DNA from: Palaemon carinicauda
Lineage: Eukaryota > Arthropoda > Malacostraca > Decapoda > Palaemonidae
Direction: 5' to 3'
Length of the DNA stretch: 64,000 nucleotides
NCBI RefSeq assembly: GCF_036898095.1
Contig: NC_090743.1
Span: forward strand, 24,914,424 to 24,978,423
Made by a program: the position numbers and the translations under genes. The notes beneath the pieces are model-generated. The model saw nothing but the letters and a program-made list of their open reading frames with translations, did no database searches and was not told where the DNA came from. Within the stretch, counting starts at the first letter, position 1. Each line of letters begins with the position of its first letter. Shown in pieces: positions 11,501 through 23,500 of the stretch.

Positions 11501-14500
11501 CGAGAGCTGGTGGTCGGCGAGCGATAACCCATAGACGAGCAATGGATACTGCAAGAATTAAGCCGACGTTTGTGCGAAGAAACACTGTAGGTTCGAGCGA
11601 TGGAACACCGTCGGTTCGCGCGGCGGAACATCGTCGGTTCGCGCGACGGAACACCGTCGGTTCGCGCGACGGAACACCGTCGGTTCGCGCGACGGAACAC
11701 CGTCGGTTCGCGCGACGGAACACCGTCGGTTCGCGCGACGGAACACCGTCGGTTCGCGCGACGGAACACCGTCGGTTCGCGCGACGGAACACCGTCGGTT
11801 CGCGCGACGGAACACCGTCGGTTCGCGCGACGGAACACCGTCGGTTCGCGCGACGGAACACCGTCGGTTCGCGCGACGGAACACCGTCCGTCCGCGCGAT
11901 GGAATACCCTTGGTTCGCGCGCGGGCGAACATTGGAGAGCATGTGCGCGGACGCGCATGAGCATAGACGTGCAGGCACGTGGGTGTGTGGGCGCGCGGGT
12001 GCGCAGGCGAATGATCGCGCGGGCGCGCAGGCAAGCGGTCACGCAGGCGAACGGTCGCGCGGGCGAGCGGTCGCGAGGGTGGGCAGGTGAATGAGCGCAA
12101 GTCCGAGGCGGCGAACGCAAGCGTTAGCGCGATGGCGAGGAAACGCGCTGCCGCGTGGGCGAGGAAGACCGCTGGCGATATGGATCAACAGGCGATCGGT
12201 GGTGAGCAGGTGAGCGCTAACCCGCAGGTTGGCGATGGCGCGTTGTGGCATGTCGACGCGTTGGCGAGCGATGGCGAGCAGCATGCGCAGGTGAGCGATC
12301 GCGCGATGGCGAGCAGCATGCGCTGGTGAGCGATCGCGCGATGGCGAGCAGCATCCGCAGGTGGGCGATCGCGCGATGGCGAGCAGCATCCGCAGGTGGG
12401 CGATCGCGCGATGGCGAGCAGCATCCGCAGGTGGGCGATCGCGCGATGGCGAGCAGCATCCGCAGGTGGGCGATCGCGCGATGGCGAGGAGCATCCGCAG
12501 GTGGGCGATCGCGCGATGGCGAGCAGCATGCGCAGGTGGGCGATGGCGAGCTAGTAGCTGGCGAACCATGTTCCTTCAGAAGTGTTGGAGAACGTTGGCG
12601 TGCCGGCTGTAACACACGCGGGCGATCCGGAGATCGCCGAGAGACAGGTGATCGCTGACGTGTAGAACGCTGTTGAATAGGCGATACTAAAATCGCCTGT
12701 GCGCGCTGGCGAGCAGGTGAACGCTGGCGAGCAGGTGATCGCTGGCGAGCTGATGATCGCTGACGAGCAGAAGGCAACGCGTGGAAGCCTGCGCATAGAA
12801 GAGTCCTTGACCCAGACCTGAACCGAAGTTCTAGATCGCGAGGGCGAACGTGGGCGCACAGGGCGCGTAACAGGAACCAACAGTAACAGCAGGGATGATC
12901 ATCATGAGAGTGCTGACGAACAGGAGAGCGCTGGCGAAAGGAGAGCGCTAGCGATCAGGAAGCGCTGATGAGCAGGAGAGCGCCTGTGCGCTAACACTGA
13001 GCAGGAGCAGGAGAGAACACAGCAGAAGGGCGCGCAGGGGAACCCTGACACGCAAGGGAAGAACCCCCGTGGGAGGCAACCCTTTGCCCCGAAGGGAACG
13101 TTGTCCGTCGGGAGACAGATGTCCATCGGAAGACCGTAGCCTGTCCGCCGGGAGACTGATGTCCGTTGGAAGACCGTTATCCGTCGGGAAGACCGTTGCC
13201 CGTCGGAAGACGAGATCAGACTGCTGTCCATCTGCACCAAGGCGGAAGATCAAGAAAAAGGAGTTGTAGGCTGCAAACGGAGATTCAAAAAGGCGCCTCT
13301 TAGCACCCTTATAGGGAGATGAGAGGCCCTTACGACGAGGCGGACGGTGGGCCTTACGGCGAGGGAGGCCAACATCAACAGCAGCAGAAGAATCCTCCGA
13401 AGAGGAGTCTCTATGAGTGTACTCTCTCGCGAACGAAAGAGAAACACTTCGTAGAAGAGATTGGTCAGCCAGTGACCTAAAAGGAGCAATCCTCCGAAGA
13501 GGAGCTCCTGCAGTTGCCCAGCCCCTTGAGCGAAACTGCAGGTGTGACCGCTCAGCACCAAGAGCATAGTCGCACGAAAAAAAGGCAAGAGAAGAACCCC
13601 CCAAAAGGGGAAAAACTCAAGCCTGGACAGGAAAAACTTCCCTCGGAAGGAAAGTTACCCGCCCAAGGAGGCAAGCCTCCTGAGAGTTCTAAAATGAACT
13701 GGAGAGCTGTCCGTCGTCACGGGAGTACTTCCAGTAGAAGGAGACACGCCCCTGCCGAAAATACAAGGGGGGAGGCAGGAACAGCCTAATCCCCAGGCCT
13801 CAACAAGACAGCTCACACCGTTGCCATATTACAGAAACGAACTAGACCGGTAACTGTAAAAAATAAAACAAAAATCATTAGTACACATTCATTCCCCCGG
13901 GAAGGCTCCGAAGAGGAATCCCGAGGGAAAGGAAACAAGAATTACACAACAGGCACGTGCCCTCACAACCACTTACACTCACGGAAGGAGAGCTGTAACC
14001 AAAACAGAATTATAACAATTATAATTATGAAACTATGTAATTATGTAATTTAAAAATGAATGAACACTAAAGAAAGAACGAAAACCCCGAAAGGAATCGT
14101 TCTACAAGCTGAAAAAAACAACTACAATTAGATTCATAAACTAATTGAGACAAACGTACGGCGTAGCAACCCCCCCACACGGAAAGGAAGCTACAAGGGC
14201 GTAGTAACACGTAGTAAAAGGGTGAACGACCTCAAGAGAGAGAGAGAGAGAAAGACCGAAGTCAAACTCGATCGTCACCCATAAAATTACGCCGTAGCGG
14301 CCTAACTGCCGAGGACACCACGTAGATATCTTACACTACACACACAAATCTGAAAAGGAAACTTACTGATTTCTATACTCAAATATATATACAAACATGA
14401 AAACATGTTTACATATATATTGAGTAAAAGAAAAGTACTGTAAGCGATTAAGTAAAGACGAAACAAACAATGGCTGCCAAGAGAGGACCAAGACAGAGAC

Positions 14501-17500
14501 GTCTGTCACAGTCCGAGCCAAAAGTGAAAGTGAGCATTCATCTGTGGGTTGGGGGGGGGGAGGGGTAGCTAGCTACCACTCCCCTACCCCCCCGCTAACT
14601 AGCGCGGGGGTAATACACCCTCGTTAAATTCTAATGGCTCGCCATTTCAGCTGCGTTAAAAGGTAAACCCAATGTAAATAGCGTGGTTTGTATTTCGGTT
14701 ACGGAACAAACAGTATTTGAAAGTAGCTCTACTTTGTATGCAATGATACAGTGTGTCTACTTAAAAGTCTATGGCTTTGGAGTGTTGATATTTTAGGTGT
14801 TCACAATAGTGTTCAATCTGATGCTGGCTTGGGCTCATTTGCTTGGGATCAGTTTCTTTTGTATCTGAACAGCTGTGTTTAATGGTGTCTGGCAAAGTTC
14901 AATTGCTCAAGGACCACAATCGACTTTGTTTTTTCACACTTTTGGGATTATGTGGTTCATCACACAGGAAAATTCATCTTTGATCACTCCAATGGCACTT
15001 AGAAAGGAACTGGATACCATCAGTTGATCCCACAATATTTTGGGTTCGATTTGCGTCAATAGGCGTAGGAGATGATGATTCTTTCAGTAAGGGACAATCT
15101 GATTTGGTAGAGGGATGACAAAAACCTTCTTGTGGGACTTTGCTTAAACCTCCCTCCTCCAAAGATTCTCCTTTTCTTAGAAACTGTTTGCCAGTACAAT
15201 GGCATAGTGAGTATCTCCCATACCCCTTCTTGGCTACCATTCATAAACCTTTAAAAGTTTTTTTTTATCATTTCAGCTTCACTTTGAAGATAATTCTCAT
15301 AAGTCTCTTGAATTGTATTCTGGGAAAATGCAAATCATATACTACAGTAGATTGGCACTTTATACAAAATATTGGTGAAGTTTCTGTATCTGTAGATTCC
15401 TTTAATGTACCACTTTAGATATACTGTATTATTTTATCATAGTATAATAAAGTCATGCTCCATTCATTTTTGATGAAGAGGGGAAAGGAGGAGAGAGAGA
15501 GAGAAGGAGAGTATATTAGTACTGAACTGTAATGTTACAACATTGTATTATTATAATTTCTATAGTGTAAAACCATTCTTATTTTTGTGCTTTTGTGAAA
15601 ATACACAATATTTTTTTTATAATTCTAGTACAGGGGTTATAGAGGTTTGCGATTAACTGGGGATTTCATTATCTTCTGGTGGTTTCAGAACATAATACCC
15701 ATAGATAGCAAGTGCACTATTGTTCTTTTTTTTTTATAAAATCTTCATAAACTTAAGATTTTTTTAATTTTTTAGGTTTTAGGAATTAAAAGTGCATAAA
15801 AGATTTTTGAACATTTTATTTTGAACTGGTCACTTCTCTATTGTTAAAAGTAATAGAACCTAGCCATTGTCAAAAAGTTGGCTTCTTACAACACTACCGG
15901 GAATTTGTGTTTCAGGTAAAACAATCCCACTTCCACGAGGTCATGCTCATTTGGCAGTATTTATGGAAGACTCAGACTACAACTTTACCCATCGCATCAA
16001 CAAATTCTCCTTTGGGGAGCCAGCGCCAGGAATAATACATCCTTTAGAAGGCGATGAGCAGATTGCTTTAAAAAGTATGTTTCAAGTATTATTGCCATTG
16101 TCTTACTATATTTTATGACTCATTTTTATATTATAGTAATATGAGTGCTTTTTTAGTACACTGTAAGTGTAATAACACTCCTACAGGTCTAAGGACTGCT
16201 AATGTATACATGTGCACACTTTTTGTTACTCTAAGTAGGTGGCATATTAAAAATAGTTTAGCCAGTTTACATTTTTTATAAGACTGATGGATGCTTATAT
16301 ATAATTTTCTTATTGACACATTTATGCAGAAGAATAATGACAATGCATATTATTACCAGTTGTTGGATTGGATGTTAACACTCATATTATCCATCTTGAC
16401 TTTTGTCTTTTAAGCACATTGAAGCATTGTTTGTGTAACACTCACCTAAGAGTTAATCTTCAATGTTTATTTATTAATCCCTTCATTCTATTTTTGTTCC
16501 ATAACTGGAATGCAAATCAACGCTATTTATATGGGTAATACTTTCGGTGAAGCTGAAAGGATGATCCTTCAGAATTTAGCAAGGGTTAACTACCCTTTCT
16601 GCTAGTTGGTGTGGATTAGGAGGGGTAGCTAGTTACCCCTCCCACTCACACACCTATAATTGTGCTTCACTTTACTTTTGGCTCGGATGGAGAACGGTTG
16701 TTACCACTCTTCATCTTCTTCAAAGTTTGGACTGCCATTATTAATCAGTTTTTGCTTTTTTCTTTTCATTGTTTGCTGAGTTCTTCCACCGGCCATGCGT
16801 ACCTGCTGTAAATGCATGTCTGCGGTGGATACGGATCCTCACAGCCTTTGTCCTGTCTGTAGAGGTCAATGCTGCGACTGAACTAACAAATATAATGAGT
16901 GCTGGGAGTGGTCTGCCTCCCAGTTGGAAAGGTTTGAGCGTAGGCGAAAGAAGAAGTCTAAGCGGGACTCTTCTCCTACGAAGGCTGCTTCGAAGCAGAA
17001 GAAACCCAAAGCTTCTTCCTCCGCTTCCCAACCTTCCTCCGAAGCTTCTACTCGGACAGCTTCATCCCGGGGGCCAACGCGTGGTAACGTGGCCCGTTTA
17101 ATCCCTGGTCAACCTCGGTTCTTGGAAGACGGTGCTGCCTCCCCTAGTTGGGTGGCCCAGGTCTTCCCTTGAGTGAGGCCTTACCTCTTTTTCCTTTATT
17201 ACAGATGTGGCCTTCATTGGGTTTGCCCGGTTCTCCTTCCAAGGAGTCGTTGCTGTGGTTCCTGCACCGGGGTGAGGATCTACAGCGATCGTCAGCATCA
17301 GATGTCGACCCCTTGACCTTAGTCGATGTAGTAGTTTAGTAGGTCTCGTCCGCTGCCCTGCCAGTGGATCCTGTGGCTGCGTCTTCTGCTTCATTTGCCC
17401 CCGCTGCCAGGGTCTCTGCTCCTTCCCCTGACGAACATCGTTTTGGGGAGGAGAGCAGTGTCTCTCCTGCGAGTGTTCCCCTTTCTAATGAAGGGGCACT

Positions 17501-20500
17501 AATAGAGACTCCTCTTCGGAGGCCTGCTGACAATTAGCTTGCTGATCCATCGCTTGCTGTTCGTTGTCATGTTGGTGGCTGAAGACCTTGCCATGTTCGT
17601 CGTCCTCTTCGCTTTCAGAGTGCTCCTGCTTTGTCGGCTAAGAGATGCCTCTTCACGTCTTTGCCTCCAGTCTTCTTCTTCAGAGGAACCTGCCCAGCCT
17701 GCCTCTTCTGGTTCCCGACCCTCTCTTTCTTCTTCAGACTTGGTTTCTCCTCAACAAACTTCGGTTTGTTCGTCTCCTGCAAGGGATTGCTCACGATCTC
17801 CTCCAGAGAATTTGTCTCCTGACAAGAGTCGCATTTCTCTGCTGGAGCTTCTAGCAGCAGTTCTACGGCAGTGTTCTCCGTCTTGTCAGGCACCTGCTCA
17901 ATGTTCACCTGTTCGTCAGGTCCGCCATCAACCTGCAGCTCGTGAATTGCCCACTCATCCGACACCTCGTAAATCGCCTGTCCAGCATGAACCATCTGCC
18001 CAGAGGACGGCTCGTGAACCGCTTACTCGTTCGGCAACTCGTAAATCGCCGACTACTCATGAACCGCTTGTAGCTCTTGAATTGCCTGCTCAGTTGTTAC
18101 CTCGGGAATCGCATGTTTGTCAGCATCAGGACCTGCCTCTACATCAATCTCCTACCCAACAGTGCTCTCCCAAGCGTGAAGCGCCTGCTCAGCGGATGCA
18201 CGCATCTCATGAAATGCCGCCGACTTACCGTACAACAAGCCAATTTTCAGCTGTTGACCGGAGCGTTTCTTCCACCAAAGGCAAGGCCTGTTCGCCTCAG
18301 TGACAAATGCTTCAATCACCATCAGAGCTCAAATACCCAACGGTTTGTGTATTGCCTCAGTGTGAAATGTCCGTCCACCGTTCGGCTTGTTGTCCAGTGA
18401 TTTGTAGATCTCCCCCGCTTGAATCATTGACCCACCGCCTGTCCTCTCATCCAGTGGTAGTGATTGACCCTGTGATTTCGCGAAAGCACTCGTCGACGCT
18501 TAAACGTTCTCCTGATCAACAATAGTCAACGATTCACGAGCATCAAGCTTCACGTCAGGAATCGCCAAAGCGTTCACACCAGGAGATTCCTCGACGTTCA
18601 CCAATGCGTCGGCGGCCTTCGCTCACTCAGCATACGACCACAAAAGTGAGTGTCCATCCTTATCCATGCAAGGGTCCCCAGCGGCAGCCACCAAAGTTGG
18701 TGGTTGTGGCTTCAAAGAAAGGTAAGGTGGTCACCAACCGTTCACCGTCGCCCCATTCCCCTCCCTACAAACGCATAACTGCATGAATGCCGGGGAAGGA
18801 GGAAGAGGGCAAGTTTTAGGGGTTTAAGATCACAAAACTTCCAGTGCCTAGGAAGGAGCCATTGTCATCGGTGCCTAATTCTTCATCATAGGGAATGAAG
18901 ATTCCTCAGAAGGACCCGTCGACCTCTATCCCTTCAGGGAAACTGTCAGATAGCGTATCCGTGAGTAAGCAGCCGTAGTTCAGTGCTTTGGTCAGGGCCG
19001 GGACTCAGGCCTTCCTACCCTTGTTCCCTTCGCAACCTGCGGAAGCCCCCTGGCTTTCTCTGGGGACTTCCTCCGTTTCGACCGACCCATGACAAAGGAC
19101 CACGACTGCTTCTTCCGTGAAGAGGAATAGAGGGCTACCTGACAAACTGCCATCATCCAGGATGCCTCGGGTCAGAGCTCCAAGGTTAGAAGTCTCCTCA
19201 TCATTGCGTCTACCCACTGATGTCTCGCCCGCCAAGTTGAGAGACTCTCATAGGGGAGAGTCAGTTTCAGACTCCCCTCCTGTCGCCGACAGAAAAAGCC
19301 CGTGGAGAGGTCTCCGTGTCGCCCTTGGATCTTGGGGAGGTTCCGAGCGCTCTTCCCACTGAGAAGGTCGTCACATCCAGATATTTGATCTTGGAAACCC
19401 TGTTTCCCCCAAAAAGGGAATCAAAGAATTCCAAGTCAGTGCCAAATTCCTCTTCTAGGACTTAGAGACCCACAGATGGGGTCATCAGGCGCCGAGTCAG
19501 CCTTCCCATTTTCGACCGCTTTATGTTTATACAGTATAGCGTTTACTATTCTAACAAAAAAGTAAGTTTATGTTCATCAGTAGATTCCTTAAGATTGTTA
19601 ATGTGCAATAGAGAATTCTATAGTTTTTCCTAAGCTTATTTCTCTCTTCAAACTCCCGAGACAAGATCTCGACGATGGATGATGACGATAACGCTGCCAG
19701 CCCAGCATCAGACGGTGACCAGAGGGAGTTAGAACATGCCTTTTGGCAGGTTCTGACCACCATGAGGGTCCTCAACGGGTTACCAGATCCAGAGACAACT
19801 CCTCAAGAAGGGAAAGACACGGTCCTAGACAGTGTCTCAGGCACCCAAAAGCCTCCGAAGTCCAGTGCAGCCTGCCCTGGCCCGGGTTTGAAGGGTGCTT
19901 GGCGTAAGATCCCCTCATAGCTTGCAGACTACTGTGTGTCATACTGTTCAGGCTCATCCGCCAAAGTCCTCCCACCTTCAAACTCCGGAGACAAGATCTC
20001 GACGATAGATGATGACGATAACGCTGCCAGCCCAGCATCAGGCGGTGACCAGAGGGAGTCAGAACGTGCCTTTTGGCAGGTTCTGACCGCCATGAGGGTC
20101 CTCAACAGGTTACCAGATCCAGAGACAACCCCTCAAGAAGGGAAGGACACGGTCCTGGACAGTGTCTTATGGACCCAAAAGCCTCCGAAGTCCAGTGCAG
20201 CCTGCCCTGGTCAGGGGTTGAGGGGTGCTTGGCAAACGGTCTCCTCGTAGCTTGCAAACTACTGTGTCATACCATTCAGGCTCATCCGCCAAACTCCTCC
20301 CACCTTCGCGTGTCAACCAGAGGAGGTACTATGAGGTTCTGGACAAACCTTGCTTGACCTTGTCTCTCCATCACTCTCTAGAGAAGCTATCTTTGCGTCA
20401 GGTCATGTTCTCGGCATCGGAGTTCATAAGCCAAGAGAAAGTCGTGAAGAACGCCATGCAGGCGACTTCGTTGCTGGATCTTTGTTTGGGATCTGTGGGA

Positions 20501-23500
20501 ATCCTGGTACGGACTGAAGATTTTCTGAGGAAAGTAACAGGAAGGCTGTGGAGACTCTCCTTCTCTCCAGCACCCGAACCATAGAGTTTCTGGCCCACCA
20601 GGTGGTGAACCAACAGGTCCCTAATGCCAAGATTGCTAAGCTACGGACTCCCTCCTTCATAGGGCCTTGACATCATGGCCCTACAAACCTCCAGCCCCTC
20701 CAAAGACCAGCCAACTGAAACCTACAAGTAAGATGGCAGCAAAAAAAAAAAAAGGTGGTATCTAAAAAGCCCTTTCCTACCAAGCACCTGAAAGGCACCA
20801 AGTCCAACCGTAGAGGAAAACAGCAGAGAGGTGGCGGAAGAAGCTGCAAGCGCTAGGATAAGCAATCCCCCTGCTTGTCCACCATTGGGGGATGCCTACT
20901 ACAAAGCTGCTGAACCAGGTGGATGCAGAGCGGGGCCAAACCGTGTAGGGTCTCCTTGATTCGTTCAGGATATCAAGTCCCAGTGCTTGTGAACTCCTTT
21001 GCGATGAGATCAGCAAAGGGGGCAGGCCCTTCGAGCTGAAGTTTAGACTATGTTGGAGAAGGGCGCTCTCCAAGATGTCCTCGACGGGTCCTCAGGCTTC
21101 TTCAGTCGCATTTTTTTTGTGAAAAAGTCGTGTGGAGGCTGGAGACCAATCATTGACCTCTCAGCTCTGAATAAGTTTGTCAAACAAACTTTGTTCAGCA
21201 TGGAGACGTCAGACTAGCGGTAAGACCACAGGACTTCATGTGTACACTGGATCTAAAGTACGCATACTTTCAGATCCCAGTCCATCCGTCTTCAAAGAAG
21301 TATCTAAGATTCAACATTGACAAAAAAATATACCAGTTCAAGGTGCTGTGCTTCGGCCTTTCCACAGCACCTCGGGTCTTCACAAGAGTGTTGGCCCTAG
21401 TGTTATCCTGGGCACGCAGGCTGGGCATCCGTCTCCTTTGTTACCTGGACGACTGGCTGATGCGAGCAGACTCGATGGCAACCTTTCTTCAGCACCGAGA
21501 CAAACTTCTGAGGCTTTGCCATGATCTGGAGATCATGGTAAACCTTGAGAAGTTATCCCTGCTTCCCACTGAAAGACTGGTATACCTGGGCATGATATTA
21601 GACACCAAACTACACAAAACCTTCCCATCATATGACAGGATAGCGACGCTGAGGAAGGTCGCAAGACCCTTTCTCAAACGAGAAGAACTCTCAGCCCAGA
21701 AGGGCTATGTCTCCTCGGAGACCTATCATCCTTGGCCCGTCTAGTTCCCAATGGCTGCCTCAGGATTTGATCTCTCCAGTGACACCTGAAGTCCAGTTGG
21801 AATCAGGCCTTCGATTCCCCGGACACTCTGATCCCCATGGGGCCAGGGAAAAGGGCGGACCTTGGATGGTGGCTGGCAGACTGCTGAAGGGTGTCGATCT
21901 TCTCGTCCTTCCACCCAATTTGATGCAGTTTTCGGATGTATCCAAAGAAGGGTGGTGGCCTACCTGCTGCACCACATGGCCTCAAGCCTTTGGTTAAAGT
22001 CCAAAAAGTACATACATACATATACATACATATACCAAAGGCACTTCCCCCAATTTTGGGGGGTAGCCGACAACAACAAGAAACAAAACAAAAAGGGGAC
22101 CTCTACTCTCTACGTTCCTCCAGCCTAACCAGGGACTCAGCCGAGTTCAACTGGTACTGCTAGGGTGCCACAGCCCAACCTCCCACATTTCCACCACAGA
22201 TGAAGCTTCATACTGCTGAGTCCCCTACTGCTGCTACCTCCGCGGTCATCTAAGGCACCGGAGGAAGCAGCAGGGCCTACCGGAACTGCGTCACAATCGC
22301 TCGCCATTCATTCCTATTTCTAGCACGCTCTCTTGCCTCTCTCACATCTATCCTCCTATCACCCAGAGCTTTCTTCACACCATCCATCCACCCAAACCTT
22401 GGCCTTCCTCTTGTACTTCTCCCATCAACTCTTGCATTCATCACCTTCTTTAGCAGACAGCCATTTTCCATTCTCTCAACATGGCCAAACCACCTCAACA
22501 CATTCATATCCACTCTAGCCGCTAACTCATTTCTTACACCCGTTCTCACCCTCACCACTTCGTTCCTAACCCTATCTACTCGAGATACACCAGCCATACT
22601 CCTCAGACACTTCATCTCAAACACATTCAATTTCTGTCTCTCCATCACTTTCATTCCCCACAACTCCGATCCATACATCACAGTTGGTACAATCACTTTC
22701 TCATATAGAACTCTCTTTACATTCATGCCCAATCCTCTATTTTTTACTACTCCCTTAACTGCCCCCAACACTTTGCAACCTTCATTCACTCTCTGACGTA
22801 CATCTGCTTCCACTCCACCATTTGCTGCAACAACAGACCCCAAGTACTTAAACTGATCCACCTCCTCAAGTAACTCTCCATTCAACATGACATTCAACCT
22901 TGCACCACCTTCCCTTCTCGTACATCTCATAACCTTACTCTTACCCACATTAACTCTCAACTTCCTTCTCTCACACACCCTTCCAAATTCTGTCACTAGT
23001 CGGTCAAGCTTCTCTTCTGTGTCTGCTACCAGTACAGTATCATCCGCAAACAACAACTGATTTACCTCCCATTCATGATCATTCTCGCCTACCAGTTTTA
23101 ATCCTCGTCCAAGCACTCTAGCATTCACCTCTCTCACCACTCCATCAACATACAAGTTAAACAACCACGGCGACATCACACATCCCTGTCTCAGCCCCAC
23201 TCTCACCGGAAACCAATCGCTCACCTCATTTCCTATTCTAACACATGCTTTACTACCTGTGTAGAAACTTTTCACTGCTTGCAACAACCTTCCACCAACT
23301 CCATATAACCTCATCACATTCCACATTGCTTCCCTATCAACTCTATCATATGCTTTCTCCAGATCCATAAACGCAACATACACCTCCTTACCTTTTGCTA
23401 AATATTTCTCGCATATCTGCCTAACTGTAAAAATCTGATTCATACAACCCCTACCTCTTCTAAAACCACCCTGTACTTCCAAGATTGCATTCTCTGTTTT

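Larger units (their letters stand above)
10900..13790 (-). pseudogene. D gag, decayed, expanded by GC-rich minisatellites
   Basis: The position between the left UTR and RT, plus repeated TCCTCTTCGGAGGA-type blocks (13390-13405 and 13495-13505, also in C2 at 17512 and C3 at 52090-52620), identify this as C-type gag. Two minisatellites (11600-11893 and 12250-12545) sit inside it. Long apparent ORFs on both strands here are products of stop-free repeats, not genes. Confidence 0.5.
6819..14710 (-). mobile_element. D: full-length, decayed C-type DIRS retrotransposon, antisense to the host gene
   Basis: Both termini are present. The left end (minus-strand sense) is TTTGTTCCGTAACCGAAAT, ending at 14710. 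The right end is at 6819, with the complement of GGTTTGTATGGTTAGG. The internal complementary region is at 7090-7175. In minus-strand order: gag about 13790-10900, RT about 10650-9500, RNase H/FPPF module about 9450-8700, YR about 8650-7640. It is about 7.9 kb. All genes carry stops and frameshifts, so it is inactive. The gag region has become extremely GC- and CpG-rich through minisatellite growth, unlike the surrounding AT-rich intron. It fills most of intron 3 and inserted into an older RT remnant. Confidence 0.82.

Noticed and set aside
10972..12120. 382-codon minus-strand ORF and similar long ORFs on both strands (11391-12777)
   Set aside because: They arise from GC-rich minisatellites that lack stop codons in every frame. 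Flanking sequence is decayed DIRS gag and no protein family is recognisable.
11600..12545. Possible CRISPR-like array
   Set aside because: Units are directly abutting with no unique spacers, the genome is eukaryotic and there are no cas genes.
13069..13604. Overlapping ORFs on both strands (66-218 codons)
   Set aside because: They lie in decayed D gag and lack conserved motifs.
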